Source: Paludibaculum fermentans_A (lineage in GTDB: Bacteria; Acidobacteriota; Terriglobia; Bryobacterales; Bryobacteraceae). From it: 64,000 nt of DNA. A model generated the notes under the pieces. It worked only from the letters and a program-made list of their open reading frames with translations, was not told the origin of the DNA and did not search any database. The position numbers were made by a program, and so were the translations under genes. Positions 8,951-17,630 of this stretch are shown piece by piece. The stretch's first letter is position 1; every line of letters starts with the position of its first letter. The stretch spans positions 3,782,001 through 3,846,000 of the forward strand of contig NZ_JBPJAQ010000001.1 in assembly GCF_051172195.1 (NCBI RefSeq). Direction: 5' to 3'.

Positions 8951-9511
8951 ATGCCCCACATTGCCTTACCCGACGGCCTCCCCGGAATCCTCGGCCCCAT
9001 GGCTTTTCGGCCCGAGACCGCTAAGCCCATGAATGAGTTGGCCGACGTCCTGCTCCGTGGGCCAAGTACGCTGACGCCGGGCGAGCGCGAACTCATCGCG
9101 ACCTATGTCTCTTCGCAGAACGACTGCTTCTTCTGCCAGACCGTTCATGGCGCCGTTGCGGCTCATCACCTGGGCGGGAATGAACAACTCGTCATCGACG
9201 TGAAGCAGAACCCCTCCGGCGCCGGCGTGTCCCAGAAGATGAAAGCCCTGCTCGCGATCGCGGGCAAAGTGCAGCGCGGCGGGAAGAGTGTCACCCCCGA
9301 AGACATCGAACGTGCCCGCGAACTCGGCGCCACCGACCTCGAGCTGCATGACACCGTCCTGATTGCCGCCGCCTTCTGCATGTACAACCGCTACGTGGAC
9401 GGTCTCGCGACTTGGGCTCCGTCGGACTCGCACATCTACCGCGAGGCAGGCGCTCGACTGGCCGCCGAGGGCTATCAGGCCTCTACTGCGCGACAGGCCG
9501 CGGCTCGCTAG
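8951..9511 (+). CDS. AhpD-like / peroxidase-related carboxymuconolactone decarboxylase family protein, copy 1
   Basis: A 186-residue protein starting MPHIALPDGLPGILGP, preceded by GGAGAGGAG. An upstream ATG at 8906 is less likely, because the paralogue next door starts at the same MPHI position. The AhpD-type catalytic segment NDCFFCQTVHG (C-x2-C-x3-H, about residues 56-66) sits in an all-helical CMD domain. Such proteins act as thiol-dependent peroxidase-related enzymes in the cytoplasm. An 11-base gap to a close paralogue in the same orientation indicates a two-gene operon that arose by tandem duplication. Confidence 0.88.
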   Translation: MPHIALPDGLPGILGPMAFRPETAKPMNELADVLLRGPSTLTPGERELIATYVSSQNDCFFCQTVHGAVAAHHLGGNEQLVIDVKQNPSGAGVSQKMKALLAIAGKVQRGGKSVTPEDIERARELGATDLELHDTVLIAAAFCMYNRYVDGLATWAPSDSHIYREAGARLAAEGYQASTARQAAAR

Positions 9512-9522
9512 GAGTTCCCAAC

Positions 9523-10101
9523 ATGCCCCACATCAAACTCTCAGCAGAATTGCCAGGCATCCGCGGACCTTTCGCCTTTCGTCCGGAGACGGCAAAGCCC
9601 ATGTCCGAACTGGCCGAAGTCCTGCTCCACACCCCCGGATCCCTCTCAATGGCCGATTCGGAACTGATCGCGACCTTCGTTTCATCCCGCAACGATTGCC
9701 ACTACTGCCAGACATCGCACGGCGCTATCGCCGCTTACCATCTCGGCGGCAACGAGCAGCTCGTGCTCGACGTGAAACGCGATTTCGAGAATGCCGGCAT
9801 CTCGGATAAGCTCAAAGCCTTGCTCAACATCGCTGGCAGGGTCCAGCAGGGCGGCAAACTGGTCCGGCCGGAGGACGTCGAGCGCGCTCGCAGTCACGGC
9901 GCTACCGATATCGAGATCCACGACACCGTACTCATCGCCGCGGCATTCTGCATGTACAACCGCTATGTCGACGGTCTCGCCACGTGGGCCCCGGCGGACA
10001 TGGACTCCTATCGGCAGCGTGCGGCGGCCGTCTCGGAGAACGGATACCTGGGTATCCTTGCCACCGTAACAGCCCAGGCGGCTGGCTCGAAGGGCGAGTA
10101 G
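9523..10101 (+). CDS. AhpD-like / peroxidase-related carboxymuconolactone decarboxylase family protein, copy 2
   Basis: A 192-residue paralogue of the preceding protein, starting MPHIKLSAELPGIRGP with an AGGAG ribosome site overlapping the upstream stop codon. The redox motif is conserved as NDCHYCQTSHG, and both proteins share FRPETAKPM, the HHLGG/YHLGGNEQLV segment and FCMYNRYVDGLATWAP. The two may form a heteromeric enzyme or specialised homologues. Both keep the two cysteines and the histidine, so neither looks inactive. Confidence 0.88.
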   Translation: MPHIKLSAELPGIRGPFAFRPETAKPMSELAEVLLHTPGSLSMADSELIATFVSSRNDCHYCQTSHGAIAAYHLGGNEQLVLDVKRDFENAGISDKLKALLNIAGRVQQGGKLVRPEDVERARSHGATDIEIHDTVLIAAAFCMYNRYVDGLATWAPADMDSYRQRAAAVSENGYLGILATVTAQAAGSKGE

Positions 10102-10461
10102 AGGCGGCGACCCTTTTCGACGGCAAACTCGAGCGAGAATAACCCGCCGAACTGTGCAGCGCCCAACCGCCACGCCGCCATTGCTTGTGGAAGTGCCGGG
10201 CTGGCGTTTAAACCCTCCACCTGGACCGCTCCACCGAACCCTCCACGCTGTTTGCCTGCGCTTCTTCTCGCATTCCGGAAACGGCTTCCGGTCATTTCCA
10301 GCACGAGTCCGCAAGACGGTCACAGGAATTAAAGATCTTTATTTCCTTTATTTGCAGCATCACTTCTGAAGAAACAGCGAAACCGTCTTGACCCTGCCAG
10401 TTACCCTGGAATCGCGCCGGCTCCCATGCCGGCAATTTTCATTTATAGGGAGATTTTAGTT
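10102..10461. other. Intergenic stretch with possible hairpin
   Basis: There is no gene in these 360 bases. GCCGGC-TCCCAT-GCCGGC at 10416-10433 followed by AATTTTC could form a weak terminator-like hairpin. The start of the next gene has the ribosome site AGGGAGA at 10447-10453. Confidence 0.4.
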
Positions 10462-11169
10462 ATGGCGACCGCAGCTCAGATCAATGCCAACCAGGCGAAC
10501 GCGAAACGCTCCACCGGCCCCGTCACCATCGACGGCAAGGCCCGTTCATCCCAGAACGCCCGCAGCCACGGCTTCACCGCCCAGCACCTCAACATCACGC
10601 CCGAGGACCGTGCTCAATTCCAAGCCCTCGAAGCCGCCCTCCGCCTCGACACCCGCCCCGCGAACTGCATCGAGGAGGAGATCTTCCACCGCATCCTTAC
10701 CCACACCTGGAACCTCCGCCGCATTGAATCCTTCGAATGCCTCATCCTCGCCGAAACGGACCCATTGGCCGAAACCAACACCCACGACGGCCAGCTCGAA
10801 CGCTATGCCCGCTACCGCCGCGACCTCGAACGCGGCCTCTACCGCGCCATCAAGGAGCTGGGCAAACTCCAAACGGAACGTGCCGCCCTCGGCCAGCAGC
10901 ATCCCGATGTCGTCAAAGGCATCCGCGAAAACGTCCCCCTGGCCGAAGTCACCCGCCTGACCAGGAACACCGAGGAGCTCTTCTTCTATGAAGGGTATGG
11001 ACGCCCGCGTCGGGCCCTGGAACACCTAACCACTGGCATCGATTCCAACCACCCCGACAACCAGGACCCCATCGCTGATCTCCAGCCCATCCGCGTTCCG
11101 CGCAACGAAGCCAACCTGGTCGGCCCGGACGGCCTCCCCAATCGGAACTACGACGTAGCCGGCCTCTAA
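10462..11169 (+). CDS. Conserved acidobacterial hypothetical protein
   Basis: A 235-residue protein starting MATAAQINANQANAKRSTGP, nine bases after an AGGGAGA ribosome site; an upstream ATG at 10426 lacks one. The N-terminal pattern (INANQANA..STGP...GKARSSQNA..HG) is, from memory, a recurrent opening of multicopy hypotheticals in acidobacterial genomes. The remainder is helical and charged (FHRILTHTWNLRRIESFECL), with no signal peptide or membrane segment. No biochemical role is known. Plus-strand wobble positions are strongly C-biased, like the genes downstream. Confidence 0.75.
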   Translation: MATAAQINANQANAKRSTGPVTIDGKARSSQNARSHGFTAQHLNITPEDRAQFQALEAALRLDTRPANCIEEEIFHRILTHTWNLRRIESFECLILAETDPLAETNTHDGQLERYARYRRDLERGLYRAIKELGKLQTERAALGQQHPDVVKGIRENVPLAEVTRLTRNTEELFFYEGYGRPRRALEHLTTGIDSNHPDNQDPIADLQPIRVPRNEANLVGPDGLPNRNYDVAGL

Positions 11170-12178
11170 GCCCCGTGTCCAGGCAAAGCCGCCGCCCGTC
11201 GACGAAACGAAGCCGCTGACGACCGCCGCCATTCAGCCTCAGCCGGAGCCCCTCCGGCCAAGCTCTTTGAAAACCTAACCTCTGCCATCCCCAGGGGCGC
11301 CTCCCTCCGCGCCCCCAGGCCAAGCCCGCAGCAAGAGCGACGGCTCGTCTACACCGCGAACGGCCGTTCCAGCAACGAATCCAACGCAGTCGCTAATAGC
11401 CCGACCAGCCGCGAAAGCCAGGCCAGCCAGTCCAAACCGGGGCATCGATGCAACTCCATGCCAAGGACACGGGTAACGTGAGAGCCAGTTCAGCCGCGCT
11501 GCGAACCGCGAATGGAAATGAGCGGGCCCCAAATCAGCGTACGTCTTCAAAGGCGTGCTCCTCGGCCGCGCCTCTCCCACGGATCGCCGAAACGAAGCCA
11601 GTCTCTCCCGTCTACACCGCGAACAGCCGTTCCAGCAACGAATCCAACGCAGTGATTCATACCCCAACCACCCGCGAAAGCCACGCAGACGCAACGAACC
11701 CCGACCATCAGGGAGGGGTCCCAGGCCTCAGCCCAGCCCGACTCCACCAGGAAGCCAAACACACCCCGCCCTGCCGCCAAACCACCGGAAGCCTGGCGCA
11801 CAACCCAGTCCCGGAACGCCAGTGACGGGCGCCCCCCGAGCACCCCCATCAGCCCCACGAAACGAAGCCAGTCAACTCATCCAAGCCGGCCCGTCTACAC
11901 CGCGAACGGCCGTTCCAGCAACGAATCCAACGCAGTCACTAACAGCCCGACCAGCCGCGAAAGCCACGCAGACGCAACGAACCCCGACCATCAGGGAGGG
12001 GTCCCAGGCCTCAGCCCAGCCCGACTCCACCAGGAAGCCAAACACACCCCGCCCTACCGCCAAACCACCGGAACCATGGCGCCCAACCCAGTCCCGGAAC
12101 GCCAGTAACGGGCGCCCCCCCCACCGCCCTCAGCAGCCCCACGAAACGAAGCCAGTCACCTCATCCAAGCCGGCCCGC
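11170..12178. repeat. Tandem 283-bp repeats derived from the 3' end of the M24 peptidase gene
   Basis: The motif CTACACCGCGAACGG recurs at 11349, about 11612 (one mismatch), 11895 and 12179, giving spacings of 263, 283 and 284. The last copy is the 3' end of the peptidase gene itself (its stop and last codons). The full unit contains the motif, then AACGCAGT, then a long shared block (GACCATCAGGGAGGGGTCCC and following), then AAACGAAGCCAGT. The two central units are nearly identical; the leftmost is shortened and diverged. On the minus strand each unit could encode a VGFVAGTAVRGVD-like peptide in another frame, but no ribosome sites support translation. Confidence 0.8.
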
Positions 12179-13441
12179 CTACACCGCGAACGGCTGCTCC
12201 AGCGAAGAACTCTGCGGCGTAAACAGCTCCGCCCCGTTCTCCGTAATGTGCATGTCGTCCTCCAACCGCACCCCGAACTCGCCCTTGATATAAATCCCGG
12301 GCTCGTCGCTGAACGTCATGTCCTTCGCCAGCGGCAGCTTGTTGCCGCGCACCAGGTAGGGCCACTCATGCCCATCCATGCCCATCCCATGCCCAAGCCG
12401 GTGCGTGAAGTACTTATAGTCCGGACCATAGCCCGCCTCCGTAATCACCTTGCGTGCGGCCGCATCCACCGCTTCGCACGCCACACCGGGCCGCGCCGTC
12501 CGCAAGGCCGCATCCTGCGCCTTCCGCACGATGTCGAACACCTTCTTCATCTTGTCCGTAGGCTTGCCGACAGCAAACGTCCGCGTAATGTCGGAAGGAT
12601 ACCCGTCCGCCCGGCACTCGCCGTCAATCAGCACGATCGTCCCCTCGCGGATAATCTGCGGCTGGATCGTCCCATGCGGCAGCGCGGAGTACTCGGCCGT
12701 CAGCACCATCGCTCCACCCTGGAAACCCAGCTGCGCATGAGCCGCCGTGATCAGCTCCCCGAACGCCCGCTGCGTCATCCCCGGCGTAATCGCCTTCCAG
12801 GCCGCTTCATAAGCTTCCAGCGTCACACTGTTCGCCAGCCGCATCAGCGCCAGCTCCGCCGGACTCTTGATCATCCGGCAGCCCGCCGTAATCTCCGTCC
12901 CGTTCGCGATCTTCACCTGGGTCGCGGCCTTGCCAATGCCTTCGCTGAAGACGAACTTGGTCGTCTCCTCCACCCCCAGCACGCCGGTGCGAATCCCTCG
13001 CTCCTTCAACCCGAGCGCCACCTTCTCATAGGGACTCTCGTCCTCTTCCCAACGCGTCACCTGTGCCTTCGTCCCAGCCGGACCCAACGCGATCTGCTCC
13101 CGTGCTCGGTCCTCTTCAAAGCTCGGTACGACGAAGAACGGTTCCCCCTTGGCGGGCAGGACCATCAACAGCATTCGCTCGCTATTCCCCCACCGGACAT
13201 TGGCGAAGTACTGCAGCGATGTGCCGCCGGCCATGCAGATGGCATCGACCTTCTTCTCGGCCATCAGCCGCTGAGCGCGGTCCAGCCGGGACTGGCGCTC
13301 CTCATTGGTGATGGGCTTGATCTCGCCGCGCCTGCTCTTGAGAGCGGCTATCGATGGCGGCAGCGATTTCGTCTGGGCGGACAGGATGGGCGCGGCAGCC
13401 GCTGAAGCGGCGGTGGCCATGAGCGCGCGTCTGGTTAGCAA
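12179..13441 (-). CDS. Exported M24 family Xaa-Pro aminopeptidase
   Basis: A 420-residue protein with a Tat-like N terminus (TRRALMATAASAAAAPILSA), so probably periplasmic. A creatinase-like N-terminal domain spans about 40-190 and a pita-bread M24 domain spans 195-410. Metal ligands are visible: Asp in LIDGECRADGYPSDITRTF (about 272 and 283), His in HRLGHGMGMDGHEW (about 347), Glu in SDEPGIYI (about 377) and Glu in RLEDDMHI (about 393). It should remove N-terminal residues from X-Pro peptides, complementing the secreted protease encoded divergently next door. Its 3' end has seeded the tandem repeat array downstream. Confidence 0.9.
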   Translation of the reverse strand: MLTRRALMATAASAAAAPILSAQTKSLPPSIAALKSRRGEIKPITNEERQSRLDRAQRLMAEKKVDAICMAGGTSLQYFANVRWGNSERMLLMVLPAKGEPFFVVPSFEEDRAREQIALGPAGTKAQVTRWEEDESPYEKVALGLKERGIRTGVLGVEETTKFVFSEGIGKAATQVKIANGTEITAGCRMIKSPAELALMRLANSVTLEAYEAAWKAITPGMTQRAFGELITAAHAQLGFQGGAMVLTAEYSALPHGTIQPQIIREGTIVLIDGECRADGYPSDITRTFAVGKPTDKMKKVFDIVRKAQDAALRTARPGVACEAVDAAARKVITEAGYGPDYKYFTHRLGHGMGMDGHEWPYLVRGNKLPLAKDMTFSDEPGIYIKGEFGVRLEDDMHITENGAELFTPQSSSLEQPFAV

Positions 13442-13616
13442 GCAGGTCTCCCTCGAAAGGCGGTGGATTGCAGATCGCTTCGCCGACGCGGGCGAGCTCC
13501 TCTTTCCCTTATGTTGCCACGGAAGAGGCCGCCGCGCTCAATGCTCCAAATTTCTTTCACGCTCCGTGATCGATCCGGCCGCCCGCTTCCACACTGAGTC
13601 AGTGAGGAAATCAGAG

Positions 13617-16600
13617 ATGAGACTCACTACATCCATGTTGATCTGGGCCGCCCTCACCAGCGGCTCTTTATTCGCCGAAAGGCGGACTTTATCGGAGGAC
13701 GAATTGGCCCGGTTGGAACAGCAGAACCCGGCCCGCATCGACGCCAGCCGAGCCTTTGTCGAAGCCCAGCAGCAACGGCTCGGCCTCAACGCCGATTCGA
13801 TCCTGCAGCCCGCGGGCAATCCCATACTCGACGAGTTCGGCACGCTCCACGTCCGCTTTCTCCAGCTCTTCCGCGGCGTCCCCGTCCGTACCGGCCAGGT
13901 GGTCACCCACCTCACCGTCGACGGCCAGATGCTCACACCCACCAACCGGCTCCACCGCCGCATCGACGTCGATACCAACCCCGCTACCACCGCCCAGCAG
14001 GCCCTCGAGACCATCCGTCTCGACCTCGCCGCCGCCGACCGCGCCTTGGCCAACATGCCCGCCTCCGCCATCGCCGGCACGCCGGAACTCTACATCGATC
14101 CCGTCGTCGAAACCGTAGCCTTACCGTCGCCAGCCGGCGGCCCGGCGCCCAATGCCGACGACGAAGCCCGCCGCGTCAGCGGCTATCGCCTCGTCTATCG
14201 CGTCCTCGCCATGCCGGCCGAAGACGCTCCGGATGAGTTCACCTTCCATGCCGCTTACTACTTCATCGATGCCCCCACCGGACGCATCGTCCGCAAGACC
14301 TCGGCCGAAGCCAGCGACGATGTCCGCGAACCGGCCGTCGGCAACGGCTTCCCCATCTACCGCCGCAAGGTCCAACTCAACACCACCAAGGTGAATGGCG
14401 ACTATCAGCTCTACGACATCACCCGCGGCAAGTCGCCCGGCAACACCACCCGCAGCAACAACAACTCCGACTCCCATAAGTTCAAGAAGACCAGCGCCAT
14501 CCTCGACAGCTCCAATAGCTGGGGCGACAACCAGCGCTACAGCTCCAACATGCCGCTCAACGGCCAAACCGCCCAGTCCCCCGCTGTCGACATCTTCTGG
14601 GCCGTTGCCCGCACATACGATGTCCTCGCCAAGGTCTTCAACTACAAAGGCCTCGACGGGAACAACACCCCCATCAGCACGCGCGCCCACTACGACGTCA
14701 ACTACACCGACGCCCACTACAACTACGGCGCCCAGGCCGCCTTCTTCGGCGACGGCATCATCGACCCCGATCCCGAGAAAGACGCCTTCCCCAATATCTC
14801 CCTGTCAACCGTCGCGCACGAGCTCGGCCACGGCGTGTGGGGCTATCACATGACCACCGACTACGACCGGCCCAGCGAAGCCTCCGGCCTGAACGAAGGC
14901 CACGGTGACATCCTCGGCGCCATCACCAACTTCTACGCCAACGTCACCCTCGGCAAGGGCAGTTCACTCGTCTACGCCAACGACACCAACTATTTCAACG
15001 GCCGCATGTACAATCCCCCCAGCTACCCCTCCGATCCCTCCAAGCCGCCCTTCTACAACCAGACCGGCCGCCGCTACTGGCAGTCCGGCATGGGTACCTT
15101 CGAGGAACACGTCCAGGGCTGCGCCTACGGCCACATGTTCGTCATGCTCGTGGAGGGCGCTTCCACTGATCCTGCCTCGGCCACTTACTCCACCTACTTC
15201 CCCAAGGGCATGGCCGGCATCGGTCTCGCCAAGGCCGCCCGCATCTGGTTCCTGGCCACCACCGTCTTCCCGCCCGACAACGACCCCACCTTCTCCACCA
15301 TGCGCGACGCCTGGGTCGACGCCGCCGAATATGCCTATGGCGCCGACTCACCCGAACTCAACGCCGTCACCAACGCCTGGGCCGCCATCAATGTCGGCAA
15401 GGCTGTGAAGGACACCGCCCAGCCCCAGGTCTCGGTCACTTCCCTTGTGCTCGATGAGACCGAGGGCAGCCTACTCGTCACCGCCTCCGCCAGCGACGAC
15501 ACCTTCCCCATGGTCGAGTTCGGCCTGGCCAACTCCGTTCGCGCCACCCGCATGATGCCGCCCTACCAGGCCGTCATCGATGTCTCCTCGCTCAAGCCCG
15601 GCACTTACACCGCCTTCGCCCGCGCCGTCGACTTCATGGGCAAGTCCACCATCAAGTACGCCCAGTTCACCATCAACGGCGCCAACCGCGCCATCGACAA
15701 TGGCAGCTTTGAAGATGGTTCCGACGGCTGGGGCATCACTTCCGGCGACATGATCTGGACCAACTCCAACGGCGCCTACCTCGGCCAGAACTACCTCCGC
15801 TTCCGCGACGACGGCCAGACCGCCAGCCGCAAGTTCAAGCTGCCCAAGGAAGCTCTGAATGCCAAACTCAGCATCCGCTACCGCGTCGCCGGCGTCGAAT
15901 ACCTGCCTGGCGAAAACCTGTTCATCGACCTCCACGACTCCAGCATCAACAAGACCACGCCCCTGGCCGACATCTCCAGCGAGGAAGTGACCCTCAGCGA
16001 TCCGCTGCACCACTACAAGCGCCTGGAGTTCAATGTCACCCAATTCAAGGACAGGAATATGACCCTGCTCCTCAAGGCGTCGCTCACCAAGTCCAACACC
16101 ACCCGCTTCGTCATCGACGCCGTCAGCCTCACTTACACACTGCCCCAGGCGATCAGCCTCAGCGTGGAACTGGATGAGCCGGGTGATGTCCTCCGTTTGC
16201 GCAGCGCCACCACGGGCGTCAGCGCGGAGACCATCAAGATCATTCAATACCGCATCAACGGCCAGACCGTCGCCTTCGACGGCAACACCCTCACCGGCGC
16301 CGTCTTCAACACCGGCGCGGTACCGCCGGGCACCTACAACGTGCAGGCCTTCGTCATCCGCTTCGACGACTCCGAGTTCGGCTCCAACATCGTCCCCATC
16401 ACCTTCACCGGGAAGAAAAGCATCGTCACGAACGGGAGCTTCGAAAACGGCCAGTCCGGCTGGTCCCTGCCCGGCTTGAACTCCTCCATCGGTACCAACG
16501 ATGGCGAGAACCAGATGAACTACGCCCAGACCGGGGTGCGCTACGCGCGCTTCATCACTTCCGGCGCCGCGGGCACCTCCAAGATCAGGCAGCTGATCGC

Positions 16601-16952
16601 CATTCCGCAGAACCCGCAGTCCGTCACCATCTCCTTCTACCTGAAGCTGCGCGTGACGACGAAGGACCCTGGCGACGTCTTCAAGGCGGCACTGGTCTCC
16701 ATCAACAACCAGGAACTGCTGCCCATCACCACCGTGAATGGCGGCGCGACTCTGCCCCCGCAGGATGCCGTCGCCGGCTATACCCGCGTGGTCTACAGCC
16801 TGAACCAGGCTCAATTGCAGGCGCTGCGGGGAACAACGGTCTATCTGGAGTTCAGCGTCGCCCAGAACGCCTCCATCGTCACCAACTTCTACGTGGACGA
16901 CGTATCCGTCTACGCTCCGGTGCTCGGGCTCGGCTTAGGCCTGGGCAACTAA
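13617..16952 (+). CDS. Secreted M4 (thermolysin-like) metalloprotease with C-terminal carbohydrate-binding-like domains
   Basis: A 1111-residue protein starting MRLTTSMLIWAALTSGSLFA (signal peptide); the longer frame upstream is rejected because GAGGAAATCAG precedes this ATG. An FTP-like propeptide spans about 30-190. The catalytic domain has HELGHGVWGYH (zinc site, about 400) and NEGHGD (third ligand Glu, about 426). The usual thermolysin VHxNSGI segment carrying the catalytic His is replaced by EEHVQGCAYGHMF. An M4-like C-terminal lobe follows (FSTMRDAWVDAAEYAYG), then an Ig-like segment and two repeats each starting NGSFE(D/N)G (about 697 and 940), resembling CBM-type beta-sandwiches. It ends with GLGLGLGN. 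Confidence 0.87.
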   Translation: MRLTTSMLIWAALTSGSLFAERRTLSEDELARLEQQNPARIDASRAFVEAQQQRLGLNADSILQPAGNPILDEFGTLHVRFLQLFRGVPVRTGQVVTHLTVDGQMLTPTNRLHRRIDVDTNPATTAQQALETIRLDLAAADRALANMPASAIAGTPELYIDPVVETVALPSPAGGPAPNADDEARRVSGYRLVYRVLAMPAEDAPDEFTFHAAYYFIDAPTGRIVRKTSAEASDDVREPAVGNGFPIYRRKVQLNTTKVNGDYQLYDITRGKSPGNTTRSNNNSDSHKFKKTSAILDSSNSWGDNQRYSSNMPLNGQTAQSPAVDIFWAVARTYDVLAKVFNYKGLDGNNTPISTRAHYDVNYTDAHYNYGAQAAFFGDGIIDPDPEKDAFPNISLSTVAHELGHGVWGYHMTTDYDRPSEASGLNEGHGDILGAITNFYANVTLGKGSSLVYANDTNYFNGRMYNPPSYPSDPSKPPFYNQTGRRYWQSGMGTFEEHVQGCAYGHMFVMLVEGASTDPASATYSTYFPKGMAGIGLAKAARIWFLATTVFPPDNDPTFSTMRDAWVDAAEYAYGADSPELNAVTNAWAAINVGKAVKDTAQPQVSVTSLVLDETEGSLLVTASASDDTFPMVEFGLANSVRATRMMPPYQAVIDVSSLKPGTYTAFARAVDFMGKSTIKYAQFTINGANRAIDNGSFEDGSDGWGITSGDMIWTNSNGAYLGQNYLRFRDDGQTASRKFKLPKEALNAKLSIRYRVAGVEYLPGENLFIDLHDSSINKTTPLADISSEEVTLSDPLHHYKRLEFNVTQFKDRNMTLLLKASLTKSNTTRFVIDAVSLTYTLPQAISLSVELDEPGDVLRLRSATTGVSAETIKIIQYRINGQTVAFDGNTLTGAVFNTGAVPPGTYNVQAFVIRFDDSEFGSNIVPITFTGKKSIVTNGSFENGQSGWSLPGLNSSIGTNDGENQMNYAQTGVRYARFITSGAAGTSKIRQLIAIPQNPQSVTISFYLKLRVTTKDPGDVFKAALVSINNQELLPITTVNGGATLPPQDAVAGYTRVVYSLNQAQLQALRGTTVYLEFSVAQNASIVTNFYVDDVSVYAPVLGLGLGLGN

Positions 16953-17006
16953 CCCCACGCCTTACCGCCAGGTCAGCGGCTGGACGTCATACGGCGTCCG
17001 GCCGCT

Positions 17007-17612
17007 TCATCGTTCCACGGCCGCGCTTTGCCCCGTGCCTTCCTTCAGATATCGATGCAGCCACGCCAACCCAATCCGCAGCTCCCGCCCCACGGTCGCC
17101 ACCGAGACCCCGGCCACCTCCGCAATCTCAGCCACCTCAAGCCCGCCGAAATAGCGCATCTCGATGATCCGGCTCTTCCGCTCATCCTGGGCCGCCAGCG
17201 CCGTCAACCCGTCGTCCAGGTGCAGCAGGTCCTCGTCGCGCTGCACGCCCACGATCAGCGCTTCTTCCAACTGCACCGGGGCCAGCCCGCCGCCGCGTTT
17301 CTGGGCATTCCGTCCCCGGGCATGCTCCATCAGCAGTTGCCGCATGATATGGGCCGCAATTGCGAAAAAATGAGCCCGGCTGCGCCAGTCTTTGTTCTCG
17401 ATGCCGGCCAGCTTCAGGTACGCCTCGTTCACCAGCGCCGTCGCCTGCAGCGTGTGGCCCGGCCTCTCCCGGCGCATGTAGGACGCAGCCAGCTTCCGGA
17501 GTTCGTCGAATACCAGTGGAGTTAATGCCTCAAGCGCCCTGGAATCCCCAACCCGCCACGCCGCCAACAATTGTGTGACATCCGCCCCAGGGTGCTCCGA
17601 ATTTCCGGACAT
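17007..17612 (-). CDS. ECF sigma factor (acidobacterial TIGR02999-type)
   Basis: A 201-residue sigma factor. Region 2 includes TLQATALVNEAYLKL and DWRSRAHFFAIAAHIMRQLL (about 55-95); region 4 includes RIIEMRYFGGLEVAEIAEV followed by the recognition helix SVATVGRELRIGLAWLHRYL (about 145-190). This composition matches the ECF group usually found next to Ser/Thr protein kinases with TPR domains, and such a kinase gene starts only 18 bases away in the opposite direction. The kinase may control the sigma factor by phosphorylation. No anti-sigma gene is adjacent. Confidence 0.92.
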   Translation of the reverse strand: MSGNSEHPGADVTQLLAAWRVGDSRALEALTPLVFDELRKLAASYMRRERPGHTLQATALVNEAYLKLAGIENKDWRSRAHFFAIAAHIMRQLLMEHARGRNAQKRGGGLAPVQLEEALIVGVQRDEDLLHLDDGLTALAAQDERKSRIIEMRYFGGLEVAEIAEVAGVSVATVGRELRIGLAWLHRYLKEGTGQSAAVER

Positions 17613-17630
17613 GTTATATCAATAGCTCAG

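Noticed and set aside
10416..10437. Hairpin GCCGGC-TCCCAT-GCCGGC as terminator
   Set aside because: Stem of only six base pairs and a poor T tract; not listed as a terminator in its own right.
11349..12193. Regular repeats that could suggest a CRISPR array
   Set aside because: The period is about 283 bases with only four units, and the unit is homologous to a gene end; no short repeats with unique spacers and no cas genes are present.
11555..13405. 616-codon plus-strand frame
   Set aside because: It runs through the repeat array and antisense to the M24 peptidase; the translation is Pro/Arg-rich without motifs or ribosome site.
15471..16814. 447-codon minus-strand frame
   Set aside because: Antisense shadow of the C-terminal domains of the M4 protease.
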